Shown in pieces: positions 34,023-42,709 of a DNA stretch of 42,709 bases. The DNA comes from Chromera velia (Eukaryota; Sar; Chromeraceae): the NCBI GenBank assembly GCA_018398765.1, contig JAHBMJ010002707.1, positions 54,713 to 97,421 on the forward strand, in the 5' to 3' direction. The notes under the pieces are model-generated. The model was not told the origin of the DNA and did no database searches. It was given only the letters and a program-made list of their open reading frames with translations. Numbering within the stretch: the stretch's first letter is position 1; every line of letters begins with the position of its first letter. The position numbers were made by a program, and so were the translations under genes.

Positions 34023-34466
34023 TGCCCGTGTGCGAGGGCAGGGACTGCATGCAGAGACTGCGACCCATTGAAGAAGGGACTGTGCAGGAATTGGGATGGG
34101 AAAGGAAAAGAAAAAAAAAGAAAGAAAGGAGATGCAAGGCCTTTCCCCCCCCCCGCTGCCCCTCCCTCTTCTTCGACTTCCGCTTCCTCGTCTTCTTCTT
34201 CTTCTTCCTCTTCTTTTTCCACTTCTTCCTCCTCACCCTCCTCTTCTTCTTCTTCCTCTTCTTCCTCCTCTTCATGTTCCTCTTCCTCTTCCTCTTCTTC
34301 TTCCTCTTCCTCTTCCCCTCCTTCTTTCTCTTCCTTTTCTTCCTCTACGCCCCTTCACTGCTGTCCATGTAATCCGCACGCAGCCTGTGTGACCGCTGCC
34401 TGCCCATGTATTTGAAAAGGCGAGGGGTGCGTTTCGTGCGCCCCCCTTCAGAAAGGCAACTATAAG
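34023..34466 (+). other. Paired Cys-rich motifs flanking a poly-Ser tract in LINE ORF1
   Basis: Each motif follows C-x-C-x3-G-x2-C-x2-C-x-P-x3-G-x3-N. The first (34023-34088) reads CPCARAGTACRDC then DPLKKGLCRN. The second (34401-34466) has the same spacing but carries TGA at 34413. Between them (about 34160-34340) TTC/TCT repeats encode some 50 Ser residues. Similar Cys motifs occur in ORF1-type proteins of invertebrate retroelements (recalled, not searched). They are likely nucleic-acid-binding zinc modules. Confidence 0.7.
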
Positions 34467-34639
34467 AATCAGGACGGGAAAGGGAGAGAGAGATGTTTAA
34501 AGAAAGGCAATTCTTCCGCTGTCCCTTCCTCCTTGTCGTCCTCTATTTTGTCGTCCTCCCGAGTTTTGTCTTCATTTTCTTTCCTACCCTCGTCCTCCAC
34601 CAACACCGCATCCCTTGCCGCTCTTCTCTCTGTATATGC

Positions 34640-35595
34640 TTTGAGGGTTGGAACGTACAACGTCGGGGGGTTGGGAGGGAAACTAAATGATGGATCCCTT
34701 CTCTCTTTTCTTTTGACTGTCGATATTGCCATACTGACGGAAACAAAAATGCCGACCACCAGAGTTAAGGTAGGAGGTTTTGAAGGAGAGAATTTCTCAT
34801 ACCGCGAATGGTTCAGAAGAAAGATGAACGTGCACGCTGCAGCCAGAGATAAGAACGTAAGCATAGAGGGGGTGGCCATTTTGGTGCGTTCCTCCCTCAT
34901 CGGTCAGTATCGTCCCACGTGGGAGCTTGTGGCTCCCAGCGTGGCAAAAGTTGTCTTGCGGGGAGTCCATCTGCCTTTCTATCTGGAGCCTGACGTTCCT
35001 GTGTCTTCCTCCCCTTCTGTTTTGCATGTTTTCGGGTATTATTGGGTTGGGGTCAATTCGTGTCAGAGAGGTGAGATAGAGCAGAGAGCAAGAGAAAGGG
35101 AATTATTTTTGGATGCACTCTGTTCGGTGCCACTTGAGCATGGGAGAGTGGTGATAGGGGACGCAAATGTGCATGTTCGGACGGAATTGCCCAAAGGAGT
35201 GACTTGGGTGCGTGACCCAGAGGCTGAGGAGTTGGAAGGTAGAGAAGATTTTCTAGTAAAAAGGTGGGAGAGGCGAAGCCAGTGCAGAAAGCGAGTGGTG
35301 ACTGAGCAAGGGAAAGCGGTCTTGCAGATGTGTGAGCAGTCTAACATGCTCATCTACTACGGCTTGAGCAGAATCTCGCAAGGGGGGGACAGGAGAAGTG
35401 GGTGGAGTTCCTTTTCTGACCAGTGCACTTTCATTGATGTCACAGAAGAAGACATTCAGAACGAAGGGAAAGGGGAGGGGACGGTCATTGACCTCACTTT
35501 GGCAGATCCATCCCCTCTCCTCACACAGCCGTCCTTACACACCATCCCTATCCCCGAGGGTGCGAGTCACCATCGCGCGGTTATCTTGGCATTTA
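34640..35595 (+). other. APE-type endonuclease domain of the LINE
   Basis: The conserved blocks are in order: RVGTYNVGGL (Asn), ILTETK (catalytic Glu), GVAILVRSS, VIGDANVHV (Asp-x-Asn), VIDLTLADPS, and SHHRAV with the terminal His near 35570. This is the apurinic-endonuclease fold that nicks target DNA for target-primed reverse transcription. Confidence 0.85.
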
Positions 35596-36419
35596 GACGG
35601 CAGCAAGATGGAAGGACAGACCACAGCAGCGAGGGAGATCTAAACCACAGAAGTGCCCGTCAGGGAAAGGCACCACAGCCAATGAGGTCAACCCCTGTGA
35701 CAGACACAGACCTTTTCTGGCTAGCATCTAGAGTGAAGGCTTTCAGTGACCAGTTATAGGCCGAGCTCTGGGGGTGGGGGGAAGAGAGAGCACAGGTGAT
35801 CTGCCCCATACCTCCTCCTCCTCCTGCACCAAACATACCTCTTGTCCCCCCGTCTGAGCCGACCCCCCCTACTGAGCAGCTGCGAGTTCTGGTGAGTGAA
35901 TGGGAAGTGACCCTGTCAGGGGTGAAGCCGTCGAAACCCGACTCCCAGGGAAGCGGGTGGGGGGGAGGGATAAGAAGGAGGAAAGAGAGAGCCGAGTGGT
36001 TTGACCGTGAATGTGTATGCATGAAAACGAGGCTTCAGGAAGCGAGAAAAGAAAGAGACAGGGTCAAGAAAGAAACCGTAAGCAGGCCACAAGAGAGTCT
36101 GCTGAAGGAAGCACGTAGAGCTGAGGTGAAGATAGCAAGAGAGACAGCAAGACTCTATGAGAAGAAAAGGAAAGCGTACAGAGAAGAGAAGTTAAAGAGA
36201 CTTGCATATCATACACAGAGAGACCCGTGTCTGATCTGGAAACTCCGTTGCCGGCTGACTCTCGCTATAGATGGAAGAGACACAGAGGGCGTGAAACCCA
36301 ATGCAGGTGAGTTCACAAATTTCTGGTCGAGTGTTTTCGCGGGTCCTGGGCTCCCCTCTCTCCCCTCAGACCTCCCTGTCATCCCTCCTAACTCTCCCTT
36401 CTTCTCATGGGCAGACATA

Positions 36420-37405
36420 CAGAATGCAGTCAAGAAGATAGACCCAAGCAAGGCAGCGGGACTCGAAGGCCTGCCCCCTCAACTGATGGAACTTTGTTTT
36501 GCAACCTCCTCTCTCTCTCAACTTCTCTTGTTTGTTTTGTTTAATTTAATGTTTCTTTTTCGCGTATGGCTAAAGGGCTGGAATTCAATCCGGATTGTGC
36601 TCGTGCCTAAAGGACCCCCGTGCTTAGACTGCAGAGAACGGAGACCCATCCACATGGTATCCGCTCTTGCAAAGCTTTTCTCTTTTTTACAGGAAGGTAG
36701 GCTGAGGAAACAGACTAAGATAGACGAGAGACAGATGGGCTTCAGAGAAGGCGTAAGGACGAGAGAAGGAATTGCGGCCCTTGCCTCAGTGATAGAGAGT
36801 TATGAGAAAGAAAAAAAAGCTCTACTGGGGGCCTTTGTTGATTTCAGCAAAGCTTTTGATCGTGTTCCCCGGCAGAGAATGCTAGAGAGACTCAGAGAGG
36901 AAGGGGTAGAAGAACAGGACATTTATATGGTGTATGCCATGTATGCGTCAGTGAGGGCCAGAGTAGACGGCAGCCAGATAGACATCGAAGAGGGCGCAGG
37001 GGTAAAGCAGAGTGAATCAGATCCTTTGTCTCCTCTTCTCTTTCTTTTGTATATCAATGATCTGCATGAACGGGTAGAGAAAGGGATCGAATCGTCGGAC
37101 AGACAGCAAGGCAGGGAGGGGGGGTCTGAAGGGGGGGAGGCTGTTTTGCTTGCAGATTTCCTCCTATCCAGTATAGGGTACGCGGATGACCTCGTCCTTC
37201 TCTCTCACAGTAGAAAAGACCTGCAAAGAAAAATAGACAGATTAGACAGATACTGTAGAGAGCAAGGGTTGTTAGTCAATCTAAAAAAGATGAAGATCAT
37301 GACTCTGTCTTCCCGGGAGGCTGGAGAGGAAGGGGAAGTGACGTTCGATGGGAGGGTGGTTGAATGGGTGAATCAATATAAGTACCTGGGATGCATGTTC
37401 TATAA
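36420..37405 (+). other. Reverse transcriptase domain of the LINE
   Basis: Motifs present are KKIDPSKAAGLEGLPPQLM, VLVPKG, RPIHMVSALAKLF, FVDFSKAFDRVP (first catalytic Asp, about 36834-36866), GVKQSESDPLSPLLFLLYIND, GYADDLVLLS (YADD at 37179-37190) and NQYKYLGCMF. All three catalytic Asp residues are intact. The usual QG step before PLSP is QSES here, a substitution plus two extra residues. Confidence 0.92.
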
Positions 37406-38294
37406 GGGAGGGAATTTAAAAATGAGTGTAGATGCACGCCTGCAGTCAGCAGCAAAGGCCCTAGGGTCTCTTCAGGGCCTCCTCTCTTCTCTTGGTCCCC
37501 TTCCTGCCCCTACGAAAGTGCAGCTTTTCCGGTTGGTTTGGCTGCCTGTCGCCACCTACTCTTTGGAGGCACTCCCTCTTAGGAAACAGGACATCAACAC
37601 ACTGACCGCGCTGCAACTCAGATTTGTTCGTTGGGCCTTCCGTCTCCCTCACAACTCTTTCACCTCTCCTTCTCTCTTCTCTATTGGTCTGTCCCCTATG
37701 CTCTGTGTCATACGAAGTTGTGTTGCTTCTTTCTTCTCTTCTCTTCACCTCCAAAAGCAAGACCTCCCTAAAGCAGTCCTGTCTACATACAGAGGAGGGC
37801 AGCCGCTGTGCCCATCATTTCGTGCATCTATCAATAAGTTGCTCCCGAAAGAGACCGCCAAGCTCCTCTCTCTAAGTGAGGCAGAGGCCCGCAGCGTGTG
37901 GTCACTGCAGTATGAAGATATGAGGCAAAGAAAATAAAAAACACAAAGAGCCCTGGTAGGGAACCGGTTGAAAAGAGAAATGGCGGTCCAGACAGAAGGG
38001 GAGTGGTTGAAGGGATGGGCAGTTGAGAATGAAGACGACAACAGTTATTCAAGAAGAAACCTATCACTGTACCCACCCAACGCTGCATGCACCGCTTTTC
38101 AGAAAGCACATCCATCGAGAGAGAGATTTGCTAAACTGCTCCTTTCCACCAAACGAATCCATTCAGGAAAGAAGGTGTCGGTACCGTGCTCTCTGCCCTC
38201 GCCCTTTCTTCAGGCAGGCATTTTCATCACGCCCCTTTTGCTCAAAGTCGTGGGGGGGGGAGCATGCCATGGCGGGGTGCAGGAAAAATTGTGT

Positions 38295-38360
38295 GCGCGT
38301 TGTCTGGATCAAGACAGACGACCGGTTGACGATGCTGTGCATCGCCTGACTGATTGCATA
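38295..38360 (+). other. Terminal CCHC finger of the LINE
   Basis: CARCLDQDRRPVDDAVHRLTDC spans CX2CX12HX4C, abbreviated here as CARC...H...C. Copies A and B have the shorter CX2CX8HX4C form. Such fingers at the end of ORF2 bind element RNA or target DNA. Confidence 0.8.
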
Positions 38361-38702
38361 GGGAGGAGAGAGGAGCAAGCAGCATTGAAAGCGGTAGTGA
38401 GAGAAGTGAAGGATGGTCTCTCTCTTTTTGACAGGGTTACCGCTGCGCAAAGAGTGGCAGCAATCTCTAAGGTTAAAGGGGCGGGCCCAGCAGAGGTAGA
38501 AGCCTTTGAGAGCTGCTTCTTGATGCTTAATCATAAGCCGCAGCAGGGGTTTGAAGCAATAATGAGGTGCTTGAGAGAGGTGAAGAATTGAGAGCATGCG
38601 TTTGATCTAGAATAATCGATCGATCAAACACCCTATGCATGAATGCATGGATGAACGGACCACCCGAGCCCAACAGAGGCTAGGGGTTAAGTCTCTTCTA
38701 TT

Positions 38703-38724
38703 ATCATCATCATCATCATCATCA
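38703..38724. repeat. (ATC)n array at the 3' junction of the plus-strand LINE
   Basis: Seven ATC triplets follow the LINE 3' UTR (TAAGTCTCTTCTATT) and lead into ATTATACGCCATCGC, the start of the repeat also found inverted at 9205-9317. Confidence 0.95.
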
Positions 38725-39095
38725 TTATACGCCATCGCTATCGGCCCATAATAGGCGTCTAGCGTTCGGCAAGTCACAACACGCAAGGCAGATTATTAAT
38801 TGATGGACCCTTATTTTACCATATTCGAATATAATTATTATAATAGAAAAAAAAATAAAAAAATTAAAAATAAATCAAATTTACTCAAATTAAGATTCAT
38901 TAAATAGAGATGCTGTAATCAGTTGTTTTAAAAGCTTTATTTATAGGTTTTGTTGAAAGTTTGTTCCTGTTTTGCTCAGGGTTTCTTCTGTCTGACGCTG
39001 CAGAGAGAAGTTGAAACCGCAGGAGCGGTCAAGAAAAGCAATCACTTTAAAGTTTAAATGAAAACAAGTTAAGTGATGAGTGAGTGATAAGTGAT
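38725..39095. other. AT-rich repeat-derived segment
   Basis: It opens with the CCATAATAGGCGTCTAGCG motif shared with 9205-9317, then becomes very AT-rich (AAATCAAATTTACTCAAATT) like the 8.1-11.1 kb block. No open frame. It is probably a second, older element whose triplet tail received the LINE. Confidence 0.5.
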
Positions 39096-40508
39096 TTAGT
39101 GGTGCCCTAGAGCACTGTCACCGTTTTGTCTTATAGAGGTCACCCCCGCAAACGGCAGGGGGATATACCTCATCACTGTGATTCGCTGAGGCTCAGACCA
39201 CACCCCATGGCCCGCCTGGTTTCCCACACCGCTAACAAACAACAATCTGTCTGCGCTTTGCATGCTGTAGTTAATGGGCTGCTCAAAAGGGACTGTTCCA
39301 AAAATCGATCCAATGATACAGGATGAAAGGACACTTTGGCTTTGTGTATACCCTCTTTCCATTCTTCTCTCAGCAATTTTTCCTTCTCCTTCCTTCAGCT
39401 GTCTCCCCGCTTCCATCGCCTTCAGGATGGTTTTGTATTCTTCTTTTCTTCTTTCCGTTCCTCCCTTTCTTTTGATGATCATTCCGTGCCTCTGTGCTAA
39501 CACTGTTTTATCTAATAAGCTTCCCGGTGTGTCATGAGCTAGTCAAGACACAGACACTGGACACCTAGGCAAATCCCAGAGCATGCGCGCAAGGCTCAGG
39601 ACCCCGACCAAAGTTCCCCGCCGTACAGATCCGCGCGAAGCCCTCTGCAGCCAAGTGCCCCGGCCTGACGCACGTAACTCCATGAAGGCTAAGCCGTATG
39701 TGCCGGCCGTGCCACACTCTGGACTGGGGAGCTGACGCCCGTGGGTCACCAATTCCGAGAGAGTTCAGGGCCGATGACCTAAAATCGGAATGTGTCTTGC
39801 GGAGTGTCTCATTCCGGAGAGTTCACGAAGGCTGAAAAGACCTAAAAACGGAGAGTGATCACCATCATCGGATAACCTAAATACGGAGTGTGTCAGAGAT
39901 ACACACCGCGAGTTGTTGACCCACAGATGCGCTGACGCCGCCCAGCATCGCAAAACAATATGTGTGTCACCGCGGTCTGAATCAATTAATTCGAGTGATC
40001 AGTCTTTAAATGGCTTAGAGTTGTGAGTGATGTAATTAGTTATGTTCTTTTTTAATTGCCACTAATTGCCACAGATTGAGTCTGGCCCAGTTTAGCCTAG
40101 TTACTCCACTATACTCCACTTTACATCGATTTATAATGATTTCTGATGGAACGGCCTAAGAACAACCCTGAGAGACAGTTTACCTCCTTGCTCGTGGAAC
40201 AACAAGTTTAGTTTGATAATTGGCATCTGTTGTGTTGGAGATTGCGTCCGGGGTCGATTAACGCCGGCCTTTCACGGCCGTGGTCCCAGGGACTTCAGCC
40301 TGGGCTCAGCGCGCTACAAGCTATGCATGCAAATCTGCAATACTACAAACTGTGCATGCACCGTGTAGGAGAAACTGATCGATCCACATTGACTTATTCA
40401 AGGAGAGGCGCATTTGCTCATCCTCTCCTCCCCGAACTCTGTTCTGACACGTGAATTCCTTATAAATCAGTGTGTCAGTCTCTGATTTGTTGCCACTTTG
40501 TTGTCAAG
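39096..40508. other. Region 5' of the copia-type gag: probable LTR/leader, no gene called
   Basis: The 1.4 kb is mixed in composition. 39120-39540 has open but unassignable frames on both strands. 39540-39960 is GC-rich and contains three related words (ACCTAAAATCGGAATGTGTC at 39778, variants at 39841 and 39876). 39970-40170 is AT-rich. 40230-40508 is a structured leader before the gag ATG. A 5' LTR should lie here, but without the 3' copy I cannot set its limits or a primer-binding site. Confidence 0.4.
40264..40304 (+). other. Two adjacent stem-loops in the copia leader
   Basis: CGGCC-TTTCACG-GGCCG-type pairing (40264-40280) is followed four bases later by CCCAGG-gacttcag-CCTGGG (40285-40304). 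They lie about 205 bases upstream of gag, where retroelement packaging or dimerisation signals are common. The role is inferred. Confidence 0.4.
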
Positions 40509-42709
40509 ATGAACTTTGAAGACATGAAAAGCTTTTTCAGGGGCTTACTCAATGATGCCCTTGAACCGATCAGCGCTGAAGTATCCAGACTCAGTGCAGA
40601 GTTCGATTGAAGAGGTGCTGCGCCTCCAGGCCAGCGGGAGGAGAGAGTAGAAGACTCGTTAAACAGATGGATTCCACCTAGTCGAACCAGTGCCGCAGTG
40701 GCGGAGAAGAAAAAAAGAATTTCCCCTGTTTCTCTGTTTGCGCCTGGAGCCGTTCAGGCTCAGAAAGTCCGAAAGCCCTTCGATACCGTGGTTTTCTTCT
40801 CGAACAAGGACCCGTCTCCCTCCCACTCTAACTCGTCTGATGTGAGTGGATCTTCCGATGCGTCTTCCCGCCACTCTGCAGCTTAGAGAGTGGGTTCCGC
40901 ATGCAGGAAGAAGAGATCGTTGAAGCAGTCGAAGAAAGTGGACCTGACCGCCTGCCCGAAGTTCGCTGGAAAAAAGGAGATTGTCGACTTTACATCGCAG
41001 TGGGGGGAGTTCTCCAATGTGCACCTGCAGAGGAAATACTTCCGGTCGACAGAGGAGTCACTGTGGAGATCCAACATCATCATCGCTCTGAACAAGGCAG
41101 GAAGTGATGCTCGGGCCTTCAGGAGAGATGTGAGGAGATGGAGACGGAAGCGGGTGAACCCTGAGGATATTGTAGAGAAGATGAAGCAGGAGTATTCCTC
41201 GACCCTGCTGGTGATGCAGCTAGCTGTGCAGGAGCGTGTGCAGGTCTTCCCATGGCTCCTTGACTACCGTGATCGGAACGGTCGTGTCGTCATCCCGAGC
41301 GGTGTGGTGCTATCGTTCGCGAAGATCGACCAGAGACTCGAAGATCTCCTCTTCGATTCCGACGACGCGGAGTGGGAGATCGCAGATCCCGCCAAGGTTA
41401 TCATGATCGTAAACGCCCTCACGGACGACCAGCGTATGAAGCTCGTCAACTCCCTCAGATCAAAGCTTCCTGGATTGGGGGGGCAGCTGGATCTCAGACA
41501 AATTGACTATGCTACTCTGAAGAAGGAGCTCGAGTGGTTCGCGTCCTTTGATCGGGATGCAGAGATCAACGCGAGACAGAGGCAGAGTGGGGGCAGAGAG
41601 AGAGCCTTCAGAGGCCAGCAGAGACGGGGTCGGGGATCTGGTGGATTCAGAAATTAGGGGAACAGACAGAACGGTCAGCGCTCCTCCCAGCAGTCTCCCC
41701 CTCAACAGCAGCAGCAGCCGTGGGGACCAAAGAGGTGCTAGTGGTGCCAAGACATGAGCCACTTCGAGAAGAACTGTGCGCGCAAGCGTGCGGGGCAGCC
41801 CAGAATTGAGCCTCACCCTTGGGTTCCCCCTCCTCCCAGCCAAGATCCCAACAGAAGCCAGCAGCAGCAGTCTTCCTCGTCTTCCTCTGGGGGACAGGGA
41901 GGGAGATGACCACACTCGGGAGTGCAGAGTGCAGCGTATTTCCCCGGTGTGCGGGTTTCCAATCGCTTTGCGTTGCTTGCTGAAGAAGAGGGGGAAAGCC
42001 GTCCCGGGCAGGACGTGACAAAACTGTGACCACACGCTATGGGGCATGCAGGTAGAGCGAGAGGGGGTGGAATGAAATGGATGGTGAAGAAGCCGGTGGT
42101 TGATTCTGGATGCAGCCGGCATTTCTTTGGCAGAGACGTCGAGTCCTGTGTGGTTGAGGTGAGGGAGATGGACAGTGAGTTTGTGGGGGTTGAAGAAAAC
42201 GTCACAAGAGCAGAGAGCGACGTGACTGTGGATCTCCCTGGAGTCGAGTGTGTGGATGGACGTAAGAGGACGGCACGTTTGGATGGAGCTTTCTCTCGGT
42301 CTGTGCCAGTCTCTCTTGTGAGTGTGCATGGTCTCTGCTTGCAGAAAGTGCGTGAGCCATTCTGGGTGGAGCTCACTAAAAAAGGGGGTGGCAGTTTTTG
42401 TGCGCGTGTGAAAGAGGAGGAAGGCGTTCTGGTTTTGAGTGTGCATGGGGGGGTGCAGTCAAAGAGTCCGGCAGTGAAGCATGGCCCCCTTCATGTGTGT
42501 TTGAACGTAGATAGAAAGGATAGACCTCTTGCACGTGAGTGGGCGTTTTTGCAGCACGGAGGTCAGAAGGGGGCCCCGCAGGAGCGACCGCCAATTCGGT
42601 TAGGTGCGCATCGATCGCGGAGGGTGAGCTTCCCTTCTGAAGGTCAGATGAGTGCGAGGAAGGTTTTGATGTGGCATAAGAGATTTGGGCATGCGACTGG
42701 TGTGCGACT
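40509..42709 (+). pseudogene. Ty1/copia-type Gag-Pol frame, partial, with six in-frame stops
   Basis: The frame starts at ATG 40509 and runs to the window edge with stops at 40608 (TGA), 40884 (TAG), 41655 (TAG), 41739 (TAG), 41907 (TGA) and 42027 (TGA) and no frameshift. Content in order: a Gag core (about 40950-41560, helical, Arg/Lys-rich end), a CX2CX4HX4C zinc knuckle (41736-41777, one knuckle position being the TAG), an aspartic protease (VVDSGCSRHFF, about 42096), and the start of the integrase zinc region (MWHKRFGHATG) at the edge. Protease before integrase is the Pseudoviridae order. Integrase core, RT and RNase H lie beyond the window. Confidence 0.88.

Larger units (their letters stand above)
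32331..38591 (+). pseudogene. LINE polyprotein frame (ORF1-EN-RT-CCHC) with five in-frame stops
   Basis: One frame is open from 32331 to TGA at 38589, apart from stops at 33378 (TAG), 33975 (TAA), 34413 (TGA), 35757 (TAG) and 37935 (TAA). No frameshift is needed anywhere in about 2087 codons. The Cys motif starting 34401 is the partner of one at 34023, and its TGA aligns with an Arg there, so that stop was once sense. Clear catalytic motifs survive in EN and RT. It is either a recently inactivated element or one using readthrough or editing. ORF1 and ORF2 sharing one frame with no intervening start is unusual for LINEs. Confidence 0.88.
32331..38702 (+). mobile_element. Near full-length non-LTR retrotransposon (LINE)
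   Basis: The 6.4-kb element is bounded by (ATC)n arrays at 32305-32330 and 38703-38724. In order it carries a Pro/Ser-rich basic ORF1 region, two Cys-rich motifs, an APE-type endonuclease, a reverse transcriptase and a CCHC finger, then a 111-bp 3' UTR. No LTRs are present. The CCHC carboxy end relates it to the truncated copies A and B, but sequence differences imply a different family. The absence of an early Met codon in frame suggests slight 5' truncation. Confidence 0.92.

Noticed and set aside
40219-40234. Primer-binding site TGGCATCTGTTGTG for the copia element
   Set aside because: It begins TGG as such sites do, but no LTR end (CA) precedes it and no matching tRNA could be confirmed.
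41460-42446. 328-codon minus-strand open frame
   Set aside because: It is antisense to the copia Gag-protease frame, whose zinc knuckle and DSG protease motif are unmistakable on the plus strand.
32331-42709. Reassigned stop codons (TAG, TAA or TGA read as sense)
   Set aside because: All three stop codons interrupt the retroelement frames, while SRP68 and the TMUB-like gene end at TGA and use CAG/CAA for Gln normally, so no single reassignment fits.

Overview
The window is nuclear DNA from an intron-rich eukaryote. Coding exons are short, mostly phase-conserved, and end at TGCAG-type acceptors. Introns are full of microsatellites. Retrotransposons of two classes are present. The many TGCATGC words (the core of several apicomplexan ApiAP2 sites), balanced base composition and intron density would suit an alveolate alga such as a chromerid. 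That placement is an inference; no sequence was compared with a database.

Layout. Positions 11-64 look like the last exon of a plus-strand gene entering from the left. About 5.4 kb with no supportable gene follows. A three-exon minus-strand gene (7563 to 5478) encodes a ubiquitin-like domain followed by two membrane segments, resembling TMUB proteins. From 8.1 to 11.1 kb lies an AT-rich block with a foldback transposon that has a 9-bp target duplication. From 11.8 to 21.2 kb, minus-strand exons build a large multi-domain globin. Two more exons downstream (12169 to 11842) may belong to it or to a separate channel-like protein. A 962-bp divergent promoter region separates it from a plus-strand gene, 22173-29714, that I reconstructed exon by exon as SRP68, the signal recognition particle 68 kDa subunit (16 exons, 598 residues).

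Only 16 bases after the SRP68 stop begins a nest of retroelements running to the window end. It contains two 5'-truncated minus-strand LINE copies, a 172-bp repeat present twice, and a 6.4-kb plus-strand LINE. The LINE's Cys-rich ORF1, APE endonuclease, reverse transcriptase and terminal CCHC finger all lie in one reading frame. Last comes the 5' half of a Ty1/copia-type element cut by the window edge. LINE junctions sit in (ATC)n arrays.

The most unusual signal is that both large retroelements are broken only by in-frame stop codons. I count 11 stops (TAG, TAA and TGA) and no frameshift over about 8.5 kb of coding frame. Every stop is one C-to-T change away from a Gln or Arg codon. Other points of interest are the degenerate haem pocket in the second globin domain, acceptors whose polypyrimidine tract is replaced by alternating TGCATG, and apparent LINE targeting to (ATC)n.
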